From Variovorax davisae (GTDB lineage: Bacteria; Pseudomonadota; Gammaproteobacteria; Burkholderiales; Burkholderiaceae_C), in assembly GCF_030316845.1 (NCBI RefSeq), contig NZ_JASZYS010000002.1, positions 580,295 to 644,294 on the forward strand: DNA of 64,000 nucleotides. The letters run 5' to 3'. Made by a program: the position numbers and the translations under genes. Of the stretch, positions 1-8,960 are shown in pieces (the first letter of the stretch is position 1; each line of letters begins with the position of its first letter). The notes under the pieces were generated by a model. The model had not been told where the DNA came from, searched no databases, and was given only the letters and a program-made list of their open reading frames with translations.

Positions 1-484
1 AGACCGCATCGCAGGGGAAGCGCTCGAAGAGCCCGTCCTCGACCATCTTCCTGGCCCCCATCAGGCCTTCCTCGGCCGGCTGGAAGATCAGGTGGAGCGT
101 GCCGTCGAAGCCCTTCGCGGCCGCCAGCACCTGGGCGGCGGCAAGCAGGGTGGCAGTGTGGCCGTCGTGGCCGCAGGCGTGCATGGCGCCCGGTTTTCGG
201 CTGGCCCAGGACAGGCCGGTGGTCTCGGTCATCGGCAGCGCGTCCATGTCGGCGCGCAGGCCCAGCCGCTTGCCGCCCTGGCCGAGCTTCAGGGTGCCGA
301 CCACGCCGGTGCCGCCCAGGCCGCGGTGCACCGCATAGCCCCAGCGCGCCAGCCTCTCGGCCACCAGCTCGCTGGTCTGGAACTCTTCGTAGCCCAGTTC
401 GGGATTCGCATGGATCTGCCGGCGCAGACCAACCATTTCGTCGGTCGACGCCTGGATGCCTGGGTGGATGGGAACGGAAATCAT
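1..484 (-). CDS. M20-family amidohydrolase (N-acyl amino acid / hippurate hydrolase type), C-terminus outside window
   Basis: The frame opens with ATG at 484-482 and runs leftwards off the window, so only about 161 N-terminal residues are present. They carry the M20 aminoacylase signature: the early RRQIHANPELGYEE stretch, GLRADMDALP, the metal-binding HACGHDGHT motif, and FQPAEEG with the catalytic glutamate. The family hydrolyses amide bonds of N-acyl amino acids or related amidated substrates in the cytoplasm using two metal ions. The gene diverges from a dipeptide-type ABC operon, so it may act on the imported compound; the substrate is unknown. The family call is firm. Confidence 0.9.
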   Translation of the reverse strand, partial: MISVPIHPGIQASTDEMVGLRRQIHANPELGYEEFQTSELVAERLARWGYAVHRGLGGTGVVGTLKLGQGGKRLGLRADMDALPMTETTGLSWASRKPGAMHACGHDGHTATLLAAAQVLAAAKGFDGTLHLIFQPAEEGLMGARKMVEDGLFERFPCDAV

Positions 485-571
485 CGAAGCCGCCTTGATG
501 CTGCAGTGGACTCGCATTTTCCACGCCAATAATGGCGGGCCCATTGGCCTCGAAATTGCTCTCCCAGAACG
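485..571. promoter_or_regulatory. Divergent intergenic region between amidohydrolase and ABC operon, with imperfect dyad
   Basis: These 87 bp must hold the promoters for both divergent genes. An interrupted dyad lies at 526-547: CCAAT at 526-530 pairs with ATTGG at 543-547, and inside it ATGG at 532-535 pairs with CCAT at 541-544. This could be an operator. No regulator gene is adjacent, and no convincing -35/-10 pair is visible. Confidence 0.3.
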
Positions 572-2176
572 ATGACCGATTCCACCCCCGATTCTTCGCC
601 CCTCCCGTTGACCCGCCGCCAGCTGAGCCTGGGCGCGCTCGCCCTGGCCGGCAGCCTCGCCACCGCGCGCTACGGCCGCGCGGCCACCGGCAAGGGCACG
701 GCGGTGCTGGCCATCGACGCCGACCCGCCGACCTTGAACCTCGGCACCACCACCGACTTCGCGGCCGGCGACGTCTCGGCCAAGATCCTCGAAGGCCTGG
801 TCTGGCTCGACCCGCAATACAACCCCAAGCCCTCGCTGGCGACCGCCTGGACGGTCTCGGCCGACGGCAAGACCTACCGCTTCACCCTGCGCCCCGGCGT
901 CAAGTGGCACGACGGCAAGGACTTCACGAGCGCCGACGTCAAGTTCACGCTGCTCGAGGTGGTGGGCAAGCTGCATCCGCGCGCGGCGCCGGTGTTCAAG
1001 GGCCTGGGCGTCGAGGTCGACACGCCCGATCCCCTGACCGTGGTGGTGCGGCTGCAGAAGCCGTACGCGCCGCTGCTGTCGCAGATGACGGTGTTCGACG
1101 CCCCGATGCTGCCGCGCCACCTCTACGAAGGCAGCAACATCGGCACCCACCCGGCGAACCAGAAGCCGGTCGGCACCGGCCCCTTCAAGTTCGGCGAATG
1201 GAAGCGCGGCGCCAGCATCAAGCTGGTGCGCAACGACCAGTACTGGGACGGCGACAAGCCCTTCCTCGAATCGATCATCTTCCAGGTGATTCCGCAGGCG
1301 GCGAACCGGGTGCCCGCCCTGCAGACCGGCGAGATCGACGAACTGCTCGACTTCTACACGCCCAAGCCCGAAGTCCCGCGCATCCTGGCCGACAAGAACC
1401 TGGTACCGCGGCGCGGCGTGAACATCCCGGCGATCTACTTCCTGATGTTCAACACCCAGTCGCCGCTGTTCTCGAAGATCGAGGCGCGCCATGCGGCGGC
1501 GCTGGCGATCGACCGCCAGCGGCTGGTGAAGCAGGCCATGAACGGCATCGCCCGGCCGGGCGCCGGCGCCTTCGGCGACGGCTTCAATCGGCTCTTCAAC
1601 GAGGAGGTGGGCTACGCCAAGAAGTACCCGCTCGACCCGGCGCGCGCCAAGGCGCTGTTCGAGAAGGCCGGCGCCAAGCCCGGCGGAACGACCTTGCGCA
1701 TGCCCTTCGACGTCAGCCGCGCGCAGATGCGCGCGCAGTCGCAGATCATCCAGGACAACCTGCGCCAGATCGGCATCGAGGTCAAGCTCGAGCCGCTCGA
1801 GCGCTCGGTGTATTACGACCGCGTGTTCGCCAAGCGCGACTACGACATGATGCTGGGCTCGTACTTCTCGGCCGGCGACCCGGCCATCGGCTACACCCGC
1901 CTGTACAACACCTACGCCGGGACCGCGCCCAACACCAACGCCAGCGGCTATTCGAATCCGAAGGTCGACGACCTGCTCGCCCGGGCCGCGACGGCCACCG
2001 ACCGCGAGGCCCGCGCCAGGCTCTACAAGGAGCTGCAGGTGATCCTCAACGAAGACCTGCCGACCCTGGTGCTGTTCGACGAGGAGACGGTGGACACGGC
2101 GAGCAGGAAGCTCAGCGGCGTGTTCCCCGCGCTCGATGCGCGCGACCAGTGGGCCGGCGTCAAGCGTCTGGACTAG
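572..2176 (+). CDS. ABC transporter substrate-binding protein, family 5 (peptide/nickel type), Tat-type signal
   Basis: This 534-residue periplasmic receptor of the DppA/OppA/NikA class is the first gene of a five-gene ABC operon. Residues 14-21 (TRRQLSLG) followed by a hydrophobic stretch to about residue 38 (ending GRAA) look like a twin-arginine signal peptide. The mature part shows family 5 landmarks: the ADPPTLN start, KPSLATAWTVSADGKTYRFTLRPGVKWHDG, and VGTGPFKFGEWKRG. Length is normal for the family. The permease gene starts 10 bp after the stop codon. Ligands in this family include peptides, glutathione, nickel chelates and opines; the ligand here cannot be told from sequence. Confidence 0.93.
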   Translation: MTDSTPDSSPLPLTRRQLSLGALALAGSLATARYGRAATGKGTAVLAIDADPPTLNLGTTTDFAAGDVSAKILEGLVWLDPQYNPKPSLATAWTVSADGKTYRFTLRPGVKWHDGKDFTSADVKFTLLEVVGKLHPRAAPVFKGLGVEVDTPDPLTVVVRLQKPYAPLLSQMTVFDAPMLPRHLYEGSNIGTHPANQKPVGTGPFKFGEWKRGASIKLVRNDQYWDGDKPFLESIIFQVIPQAANRVPALQTGEIDELLDFYTPKPEVPRILADKNLVPRRGVNIPAIYFLMFNTQSPLFSKIEARHAAALAIDRQRLVKQAMNGIARPGAGAFGDGFNRLFNEEVGYAKKYPLDPARAKALFEKAGAKPGGTTLRMPFDVSRAQMRAQSQIIQDNLRQIGIEVKLEPLERSVYYDRVFAKRDYDMMLGSYFSAGDPAIGYTRLYNTYAGTAPNTNASGYSNPKVDDLLARAATATDREARARLYKELQVILNEDLPTLVLFDEETVDTASRKLSGVFPALDARDQWAGVKRLD

Positions 2177-2186
2177 CCGTCTCTCG

Positions 2187-3164
2187 ATGTCCTCCTTCAT
2201 CCTGCGGCGGCTGTTGCACGCGATGCCGCTGCTGCTCGCGGTGGTGGTGCTCAACTTCCTGCTGATCGCCTTCACGCCGGGCGACCCGATCACGCTGCTG
2301 GTGGGCGACTTCCCGGCGCCGCCCGAATACCTCGACCAGATGCGCCGCGAGTTCGGGCTCGACCAGCCGGTGTGGGTCCAGCTCCTGCGCTACCTGGCCA
2401 AGGTGGCGCAGGGCGACTTCGGCTATTCGTTCGCCAACCAGCAGCCGGTGGCGGCGCTGATCCTCGAACGGCTGGGCGCCACGCTCGAACTCACGCTGAC
2501 CGCGCTGGCTTTCGCCAGCGTGATGGGAATCGTGCTCGGCGTCGTCGCGGCCCGCTCCGCCACCCGCCCGGGCCGCGGCCTGGTCGACTCGGCGATCCAG
2601 GGCGCCTCGTCGGCGGGCTATGCGATTCCCGACTTCTGGCTCGGCCAGCTGCTGATCCTGGTGTTCGCGATCTGGCTGGGCTGGCTGCCGTCGCAAGGCA
2701 ACAACCCGGTGCGCGGCACGCTGCCCGGCTTCGACGGCTTCGTGCAGCACCTGTCCTATCTGGTGCTGCCGGCCTTCGCGCTGTCGCTGCGCTACCTGAC
2801 GCTGATCACGCGCATCACGCGCGCCGCGATGCTGGAGGTGATGAACGCCGACTTCATCCTGGCCTCGCGCTCGCGCGGCGCTTCCGAATGGACGGTGGTG
2901 GTGGTGCACGCGCTGCGCAATGCCGCGGCGCCGGTGCTGACGGTCATCGGCTACAACGTCGGCTTCGTGCTCGCCGGCTCGGCGCTGATCGAGGCCGTGT
3001 TCGCCTGGCCCGGCATCGGGCGGCTGCTCTACGAATCGATCTCCAAGCGCGACTATCCGGTGATGCTGGCGATCCTGCTGATGGTGTCGGTCACGGTGGT
3101 GATCGCCAACCTGGTCACCGACATCGTCCACCGGCTGATCGATCCGAGGATCGAACGCGCATGA
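2187..3164 (+). CDS. ABC transporter permease, DppB type
   Basis: This 325-residue inner-membrane permease pairs with the DppC-type protein encoded next. I chose ATG 2187 because it begins the typical N-terminus MSSFILRRLLHAMPLLLAVV with the first membrane helix; an upstream in-frame start at 2136 would overlap the receptor gene. Further landmarks are FTPGDPI near the first periplasmic loop, the LDQPVWVQ segment, and the EAA coupling loop around residues 230-245 (RSRGASEWTVVVVHALRNA). About six membrane helices are expected. Its stop overlaps the start of the next gene (ATGA), indicating translational coupling. Confidence 0.93.
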   Translation: MSSFILRRLLHAMPLLLAVVVLNFLLIAFTPGDPITLLVGDFPAPPEYLDQMRREFGLDQPVWVQLLRYLAKVAQGDFGYSFANQQPVAALILERLGATLELTLTALAFASVMGIVLGVVAARSATRPGRGLVDSAIQGASSAGYAIPDFWLGQLLILVFAIWLGWLPSQGNNPVRGTLPGFDGFVQHLSYLVLPAFALSLRYLTLITRITRAAMLEVMNADFILASRSRGASEWTVVVVHALRNAAAPVLTVIGYNVGFVLAGSALIEAVFAWPGIGRLLYESISKRDYPVMLAILLMVSVTVVIANLVTDIVHRLIDPRIERA

Positions 3165-4045
3165 GCGAACCGACCACACTGACGATGACGCCTCCCGCGG
3201 CGGGTGCGCCTGTCGGCAAGGCCGGCTTCCGGCGCCGCCTGCTGCGCCGCCCGACGACCCTGCTCGCGCTGGCCTTCCTGGCGCTGCTGTTCGGGCTGGC
3301 GGCCTGCGCGCCGCTGGCCACCGGCCACGACCCGCTGGGTGGCGGCGACAGCGCACTGCTCGAACCGCTCTCGCCCGGCCACTGGCTGGGCACCGACGAC
3401 CTCGGCCGCGACATCTGGGCCCGGGTGGTCTTCGGCTCGCGCATCTCGCTCACCGTCGGCGTGCTGAGCGCGCTGATCGCGGTGGCGGTCGGCGTGGTCG
3501 TCGGCGCGCTGGCGGGCTACTTCGGCGGCTGGCTCGACACGCTGCTGATGCGCATCGCCGAGTTCTTCCAGACGCTGCCGCGCTTCGTGGTGGCGCTGAT
3601 CGTGATCGCGCTGTTCGGCACCAGCGTGCTGAAGATGATCGTGGTGATCGCGGCGCTCTCCTGGCCGCAGCTGGCGCGGGTGGTGCGGGCCTCGGTGGCC
3701 GCGCTGGCGCAGTCGCAGTTCGTCGATGCGGCACGGGTGGCGGGCATGGGCCACGGCGCGATCATCGTGCGCGAGATCCTGCCCAACGTGGCGGCGCCGA
3801 TCGTCGTGCTGGGCTCGCTCGACATCGCGATGGCGATCCTGATCGAGGCCAGCCTGAGCTTCTTCGGCCTTGGCGATCCGAACCACGTGTCCTGGGGCGC
3901 GATGCTCAACGACGCCCAGCAGTACCTGCGCAGCGCCTGGTGGATGTCGGCCTTTCCGGGCCTGGCGATCGCGCTCACCGTGCTGTCCTTCAATGTCTTC
4001 GGCGACGCGCTCAACGACGCCTTGAATCCGCGGGGACCGAAATGA
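3161..4045 (+). CDS. ABC transporter permease, DppC type
   Basis: This 294-residue second permease starts at the ATGA overlapping the previous stop. It shows the DppC pattern: a basic N-terminus (FRRRLLRRP), a first membrane helix, then the conserved LGTDDLGRDIWARVVFGSRISL segment. The EAA loop lies near residues 185-205 (DAARVAGMGHGAIIVREILPN). It forms the membrane channel with the DppB partner. The next gene begins inside its stop codon (ATGA at 4042-4045). Confidence 0.93.
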   Translation: MSEPTTLTMTPPAAGAPVGKAGFRRRLLRRPTTLLALAFLALLFGLAACAPLATGHDPLGGGDSALLEPLSPGHWLGTDDLGRDIWARVVFGSRISLTVGVLSALIAVAVGVVVGALAGYFGGWLDTLLMRIAEFFQTLPRFVVALIVIALFGTSVLKMIVVIAALSWPQLARVVRASVAALAQSQFVDAARVAGMGHGAIIVREILPNVAAPIVVLGSLDIAMAILIEASLSFFGLGDPNHVSWGAMLNDAQQYLRSAWWMSAFPGLAIALTVLSFNVFGDALNDALNPRGPK

Positions 4046-5058
4046 GCGATTCGGATCTGCTGCTCGACGTGCGCGGCCTGTCGGTCGACATCGGCCAGGG
4101 GGCAGCCGCGCTGCGGGTGGTCAACGACCTGTCGCTCACGGTGCGCCGCGGCGAGGCCGTGGGCCTGGTCGGCGAGTCGGGCTCGGGCAAGTCGATGACG
4201 GCCTTTGCGCTGCTGAACCTCTTTCCCTCGCCGCTGGCGCGGGTGGCCGCCGGCCAGGTCCTGCTCGAAGGCCGCGACCTGGCGCGGCTGCCGGCCGCCG
4301 AACTGCGGGCGGTGCGCGGCGCCCGCGTGGGCATGGTGTTCCAGGACCCCACGAGCTATCTCGATCCGCTGATGCCGGTCGGCCGCCAGATCGCCGAGCC
4401 GCTGCGCGCGCATGGCCGCACGGAGGGGCTGGAAGCGCGCGTGCTCGAACTGCTCGACCTGATGGAGCTGCCCCACGCGGCCCGGGTCGCGCGCCAGTAT
4501 CCGCACGAGCTCTCGGGCGGCATGCGCCAGCGCATCCTGATCGCGAGCGCGCTGGCGATGCGGCCGGCGCTGCTGATCGCCGACGAGCCGACGACGGCCC
4601 TCGACGTCACGGTCCAGGCCGGCATCCTGAAGCTGCTGATGCGGCTGCGCAAGGAGCTCGACCTCGGCATCCTGCTCATCACGCACGACCTGGCGGTGGT
4701 GGCCGAGACCTGCCAGCGGGTCAACGTGATGTACGCCGGCCAGGTGGTCGAGTCCAACGAGGTCGGGCCGCTGTTCGGGGCGCCGCGCCATCCCTACACG
4801 CAGGGCCTGCTGGCCAGCATCCTGAGCCCGCAGTCGCGCGCCCATTCGCTGTTCTCGATCCCGGGCAGCGTGCCGATCGCCGGCCACTGGCCCGCCGGCT
4901 GCCGCTTTCATCCGCGCTGTCCGATCGCGCAGGCCGGCCTGTGCGACACCGGCACGCCGGCGCTGCGAAGCCAAGGCCGCGGTGCCGACCGCTGCCTGCG
5001 CAGCGACGAGGCGCTGGCCGCCGACGCCTGGCAACGCAAGGAGGCCGCGGCATCATGA
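4042..5058 (+). CDS. Dipeptide-type ABC transporter ATP-binding protein, DppD type
   Basis: This 338-residue ATPase begins at ATG 4042, overlapping the permease stop by four bases. The Walker A motif GESGSGKS is near residues 44-51, the signature LSGGMRQR near 157, and Walker B LLIADEPTTALD near 177. The C-terminal oligopeptide-transporter extension includes the four-cysteine-type motif CRFHPRCPIAQAG, a site that binds a [4Fe-4S] cluster in some DppD proteins. It energises the transporter together with the next gene product. Confidence 0.93.
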   Translation: MSDSDLLLDVRGLSVDIGQGAAALRVVNDLSLTVRRGEAVGLVGESGSGKSMTAFALLNLFPSPLARVAAGQVLLEGRDLARLPAAELRAVRGARVGMVFQDPTSYLDPLMPVGRQIAEPLRAHGRTEGLEARVLELLDLMELPHAARVARQYPHELSGGMRQRILIASALAMRPALLIADEPTTALDVTVQAGILKLLMRLRKELDLGILLITHDLAVVAETCQRVNVMYAGQVVESNEVGPLFGAPRHPYTQGLLASILSPQSRAHSLFSIPGSVPIAGHWPAGCRFHPRCPIAQAGLCDTGTPALRSQGRGADRCLRSDEALAADAWQRKEAAAS

Positions 5059-5891
5059 ACGAAGCCACCTCTGTGCTGCTCGAAGCCCGCGACCTCAGTC
5101 GCTTGTTCCCGGTGCGCGCGAGCGGCGGGCTGTTCCGGGCCCGCCAGATGCAGCGCGCGGTCGATCGCGTCTCACTGTCGATCGGCGCCGGCGAAGTGCT
5201 GGCGCTGGTCGGCGAAAGCGGCAGCGGCAAGACCACGCTCGGACGCATGCTGCTGGGCCTGACGGCGCCGAGCGAAGGCACCATCCTCTACAAGGGCATG
5301 GACGTCGCGACCCGCGCCGGCGAGGCGGCGCGCCGCTTTCGGCGCGAGGTGCAGGTGGTGTTCCAGGACACCGGCGGCTCGCTCAATCCGCGCCGCACCA
5401 TCGGCCAGAGCGTCGCCCTGCCGCTGACCTGGCACCGCGGGCTCGATGCCCGTGCGGCGGCGGTCGAGGTCGATGCGCTGCTCGAACAGGTCGGCCTCGC
5501 TGCCGCGCACTTCCGCCACCGCCTGCCGCACGAGCTTTCGGGCGGCCAGCGCCAGCGGGTGGGCATCGCCCGCGCACTGGCATCGAATCCGGCGCTGATC
5601 GTTGCCGACGAGCCGGTGTCGGCGCTCGACGTCTCGGTGCGGGCGCAGATCCTCAAGCTGATGTTCGACCTGCAGCGGGAGCGCCAGCTCGCCTATCTCT
5701 TCATCACCCACGACCTCGGCGTGGTGCGCGCCATGGCCGACCGCGTCATGGTGATGCACCAGGGCCGGGTGGTCGAGAGCGGCGACGCCGACGCGGTGCT
5801 GAATGCGCCGCGCGACCCCTACACCCAGCGCCTGCTGGCCGCCACGCCGGTGCCCGATCCGTCGCGCCAGCGCGCGCCGCAGCCGACCTGA
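5055..5891 (+). CDS. Dipeptide-type ABC transporter ATP-binding protein, DppF type (short C-terminus)
   Basis: This 278-residue second ATPase starts at ATG 5055 in a four-base overlap with the previous stop. Walker A GESGSGKT lies near residue 53, the signature LSGGQRQR near 161, and Walker B LIVADEPVSALD follows. The EVQVVFQDTGGSLNPRRTI stretch is typical of OppF/DppF. The protein ends soon after the NAPRDPYTQRLLAATPVPDP segment and lacks the usual C-terminal CxxHPRC region, so it is on the short side for DppF. Confidence 0.92.
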   Translation: MNEATSVLLEARDLSRLFPVRASGGLFRARQMQRAVDRVSLSIGAGEVLALVGESGSGKTTLGRMLLGLTAPSEGTILYKGMDVATRAGEAARRFRREVQVVFQDTGGSLNPRRTIGQSVALPLTWHRGLDARAAAVEVDALLEQVGLAAAHFRHRLPHELSGGQRQRVGIARALASNPALIVADEPVSALDVSVRAQILKLMFDLQRERQLAYLFITHDLGVVRAMADRVMVMHQGRVVESGDADAVLNAPRDPYTQRLLAATPVPDPSRQRAPQPT

Positions 5892-5893
5892 AG

Positions 5894-6589
5894 ATGACCC
5901 GGCATCTCACCGAATCCACCACCGACTACTGGCAGCGCATCGTCGCGGCCGATGCGGTCGAGCGGCCCGAGGCGCCCTGGCGCTTCGGCTATCCGGCGCG
6001 GCTGCCCGACGGCCGCGTGCTGATGCTGCCGATCCGGCAACTCGCGGCCGAGCCGGCGCATGCGGTGGCCTCGCTGCTGGTCAACCATGCCTCGCTCGAT
6101 GTGGTCGACACGCTGGGCGCCATGCTGGCGCAGCGCCTCGCGCCGCAGGCGCCCGAGCTGGTGATCGGCCTGCCCACGCTGGGGCTCACGCTGGCGCCGG
6201 TGGTCGCACGGGCGCTGGGCCATGCACGCTATCTGCCGATGGGCTACTCGCGCAAGTTCTGGTACGACGAAGGGCTCTCCGCGCCGGTGCACTCGATCAC
6301 CTCGCCGACGCCGGGCAAGCGCATCTATCTCGACCCCCACCTGCGCCCCCTGATCGAGGGCCGGCGGCTGGTGCTGGTCGACGATGCGGTCAGCACCGGC
6401 ACCACGCTGCTCGCCGCCTGGGAGCTGATCGAGTCGCTGGGGGGCGATGTCGTGGCCTGCGGGGTCGCGATGCTGCAGGGCCGCCGCTGGGTCGACAAGC
6501 TCGGCGCCGAACGCGCCGCACGGGTGGTCGGCGTGTTCGACAGTCCGCTGCTGAAGGCCGTGCCGGACGGCTGGGTGCTGCGGGACTAG
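5894..6589 (+). CDS. Phosphoribosyltransferase-family protein at the end of the ABC operon
   Basis: This 231-residue cytoplasmic protein begins 2 bp after the ATPase stop and so is probably co-transcribed with the transporter. The PRPP-binding motif of type I phosphoribosyltransferases is clear near residues 160-171 (VLVDDAVSTGTT), preceded by VIGLPTLGLTLAPVVARALG, which resembles the adenine/orotate phosphoribosyltransferase core. The family attaches purine or pyrimidine bases to PRPP; some members are regulators. The substrate is not identifiable. Its location suggests salvage of a base, or of a compound containing one, brought in by the ABC system; that is inference. The TAG stop directly abuts an intergenic repeat copy. 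Confidence 0.82.
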   Translation: MTRHLTESTTDYWQRIVAADAVERPEAPWRFGYPARLPDGRVLMLPIRQLAAEPAHAVASLLVNHASLDVVDTLGAMLAQRLAPQAPELVIGLPTLGLTLAPVVARALGHARYLPMGYSRKFWYDEGLSAPVHSITSPTPGKRIYLDPHLRPLIEGRRLVLVDDAVSTGTTLLAAWELIESLGGDVVACGVAMLQGRRWVDKLGAERAARVVGVFDSPLLKAVPDGWVLRD

Positions 6590-6671
6590 CCAGGCCGCCG
6601 CCGGGCCGCTCCCAAGGCGGCCTGCGCCCCCTCGGGGGGCAGCGACCCACACGAAGTGGGGAGCGTGGGGG
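6590..6671 (+). repeat. Single 82-bp copy of a GC-rich intergenic hairpin repeat
   Basis: This copy starts one base after the phosphoribosyltransferase stop and ends 4 bp before the stop codon of the convergent nucleoside hydrolase gene. It matches the three tandem copies at 52223-52471 with about five differences (two substitutions, three single-base indels). It contains the CCCCTCGGGGGG palindrome, an arm pair around AAGG (GGGCCGC / GCGGCC region), and a CACG...CGTG pair. Its position at the 3' ends of convergent genes suggests a role in termination or mRNA 3'-end stability. Confidence 0.85.
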
Positions 6672-6675
6672 CCAT

Positions 6676-7626
6676 CTACCCGGCCGCGCGCGCCAGCGCG
6701 TCCAGCACCACGCGCCGCAGCAAGGCCTCGTCGGCCACGCTGGCCACCTGCGCATTGGCCGCCGCGCGCTTCGGCACCCGCCACTCGCAAACGGTCATGC
6801 CGCGCGTGTGCTCGCCCTGGCATTCGGCCACCAGGTGGGCCGGCCTGAAGCGCATTCCTCCGGGCGCCACCAGCGCCGCGGAGGCCGTCGGGTCATAGAG
6901 CGACATCGGCAAGTCACCCGCCGGGCTCGCGATGCGCACATAGCCGAGCAGCAGGTCGGCCAGCAGCTCGGCCCTCTCGGTGCCGACGGCACGCAGGGCC
7001 TCGGCGTCCGCCGCCTGCACGCGCACCTGCCGGCAGGCATCGAGGCCGACCATGTGCAGCACCACGCCGGCGTCGAGCACCGCGTTGATCGATTCGGGGT
7101 CGACCGCGGCATTGAATTCGGCCGCCGCCGTGTGGTTGCCCGGGCCGGCGCTGCCGCCCATCCACATCAGCTGGCCGATGCGCGGCGCCAAATCGGGGCG
7201 GCGCTGCAGCACGCGCGCGATGTTGGTGAGCGGCCCCAGCGCGAGCAGCGTGACCGGCTGGCCCGCGGCCGAGAGATGGTCGACCAGCGCGGCCGCCGCG
7301 TCGCTCGATGCCAGCGCGGCGCGCGCCAGCGGCAGGCTGCGGCCGGCCGAGGCCATGGCGTCGGCGCCGAGGATGTTCTGCGCCGTGACCAGCTCGCCAA
7401 CCAGCGGCCGGTCGCTGCCGGCGTGGATCGGAAAGTCCCAGCCGAAGCACGCGGCCGCGCGCAAGGCGTTGTCGACCACCACGTCGAGCGGCGCGTTGCC
7501 CGCCACCAGCGACATGCCGTCGACGCGCCAGGGCGGCGTCTGCGTGACCGTGAGCACGGCCGCCAGGTCGTCGAAGCCCATGTCGGTGTCGATCCAGGCG
7601 GAAGTCGGTGCGTTGGGAAGATGCAT
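6676..7626 (-). CDS. Nucleoside hydrolase (inosine-uridine preferring type)
   Basis: This 316-residue enzyme of the IunH family cleaves ribonucleosides to free base plus ribose. The metal-binding aspartate cluster is visible at residues 13-20 (DTDMGFDD), close to the canonical DTDxGxDD. Supporting motifs are VAGNAPLDVVVDNALRAA, LLALGPLTNIARVL and the downstream EFNAAVDPESINAVLDAG, which matches the family's second conserved block. It lies 32 bp downstream of the TRAP large permease gene on the same strand and is probably the last gene of that operon. Base specificity cannot be told. Confidence 0.92.
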   Translation of the reverse strand: MHLPNAPTSAWIDTDMGFDDLAAVLTVTQTPPWRVDGMSLVAGNAPLDVVVDNALRAAACFGWDFPIHAGSDRPLVGELVTAQNILGADAMASAGRSLPLARAALASSDAAAALVDHLSAAGQPVTLLALGPLTNIARVLQRRPDLAPRIGQLMWMGGSAGPGNHTAAAEFNAAVDPESINAVLDAGVVLHMVGLDACRQVRVQAADAEALRAVGTERAELLADLLLGYVRIASPAGDLPMSLYDPTASAALVAPGGMRFRPAHLVAECQGEHTRGMTVCEWRVPKRAAANAQVASVADEALLRRVVLDALARAAG

Positions 7627-7658
7627 GCGCGATTGTGTCGCCTGCCGGGCCGGCGTTG

Positions 7659-8960
7659 TCAGCCCATCTTGGTCGGCAGCCAGAGCGCGATGACCGGGAA
7701 CGCGATCAGGATCACCAGCCGCAGGATGTCGGTCAGGATGAAGGGCAGCACGCCCTTGAAGATGGTCGTGAAGCTGACGTCCTTGACCACGCTCTTGATG
7801 ACGAAGACGTTCATCCCCACCGGCGGATGGATCAGCCCCAGCTCCACCGTCATCACGATGATGACGCCGAACCAGATCGGATCGAAGCCCAGGTGCACGA
7901 TCACCGGGAAGATGATCGGCACCGTGAGGATGATCATCGCCATGGCGTCCATCAGGCAGCCGAGCACCAAGTACATCAGCATGATCAGCGCCAGCACGCC
8001 GTAGCGGCCGATGCCCAGGCTGGTGAGGAACTCGGTGAGCTTCTGCGGGCTCTGCGTGATGGTGAGGAAATAGCCGAACAGCAGGGCGCCGATCAGCACC
8101 GTGAAGACCGCCGCCGCGGTGCGGGTGGCCGACAGCAGCGCCTCGCGGATCTTCGGGCCGTCGAGCTTGCGGCGCAGCAGGCCGAGGATGAAGGCCCCGC
8201 TGGCGCCGACGCCGCCGGCCTCGGTCGGCGTGAAGAAGCCGCCGTACAGGCCGCCGATCACGAAGACGAAGAGCACCAGCGGCGCCCAGACGTTCTTCAG
8301 GTCGGCCAGCCGCTCGGCCCAGGGCCGGAGCTGGCCGGCGGGCAGCCAGTCGGGCCGCACCCGCACGATGATCGCGATGGTCAGCACGTACATCGCCATC
8401 GCCAGGATGCCCGGCACGATGCCGGCCATGAAGAGCTTGCCGATGTCCTGCTGCGTGAGGATGGCGTAGACCGCCAGCACGGTCGACGGCGGCAGGATGG
8501 CGCCCAGCGTGCCGCCGGCGGCGATCACGCCGGTCGAGAACGACTGCGGGTAGTTGAAGCGCCGCATCTCCGGATAGGCCACGGCCGAGAAGGTGGCGGC
8601 AGTGGCCACCGACGAGCCGCAGATCGCCGCGAAGCCGCCGCAGGCCAGCACGGTGGCCACGCCGAGCCCGCCGCGCAGATGGCCGATCATCGAGTTCGCG
8701 GCCTTGAACAGTTCGCGGCTGACCCCCGACACCGAGACCAGCGCGCCCATCAGCATGAACATCGGGATGACGCCGAAGGTGTAGTCGGTCACGGTGCGCA
8801 TCGAGGTCTGGCCGACCAGCTTGAGCGCCGGGCCGGGGCCGACGATCCAGGCGTAGCCGGTGACGCCGACCAGGCCCATCGCCATGCCGACCGGCACCCG
8901 CAGCAGCATCAATGCGAAGAGGACGACGAACCCAAGTACAGCGATCGCATCGGTGCTCAT
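7659..8960 (-). CDS. dctM: TRAP transporter large permease, DctM type
   Basis: This 433-residue polytopic membrane protein has the length and pattern of a TRAP large subunit. It shows the early LLRVPVGMAMGLVG segment, the GVSRELFKAANSMIGHLRGGLGVATVLACGGFAAICGSSVAT core, the AAGGTLGAILPPSTVLAVYAI helix, and the PTEAGGVGA motif. It is the Na+-driven channel for the ligand delivered by the downstream-in-sequence DctP gene product. Its ATG overlaps the dctQ stop by four bases (8957-8960). Confidence 0.95.
   Translation of the reverse strand: MSTDAIAVLGFVVLFALMLLRVPVGMAMGLVGVTGYAWIVGPGPALKLVGQTSMRTVTDYTFGVIPMFMLMGALVSVSGVSRELFKAANSMIGHLRGGLGVATVLACGGFAAICGSSVATAATFSAVAYPEMRRFNYPQSFSTGVIAAGGTLGAILPPSTVLAVYAILTQQDIGKLFMAGIVPGILAMAMYVLTIAIIVRVRPDWLPAGQLRPWAERLADLKNVWAPLVLFVFVIGGLYGGFFTPTEAGGVGASGAFILGLLRRKLDGPKIREALLSATRTAAAVFTVLIGALLFGYFLTITQSPQKLTEFLTSLGIGRYGVLALIMLMYLVLGCLMDAMAMIILTVPIIFPVIVHLGFDPIWFGVIIVMTVELGLIHPPVGMNVFVIKSVVKDVSFTTIFKGVLPFILTDILRLVILIAFPVIALWLPTKMG

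Noticed and set aside
5819..6823. Minus-strand frame ending in the repeat copy at 6590
   Set aside because: It is antisense to the phosphoribosyltransferase and reads through the intergenic repeat. The real genes on both sides have clear motifs.
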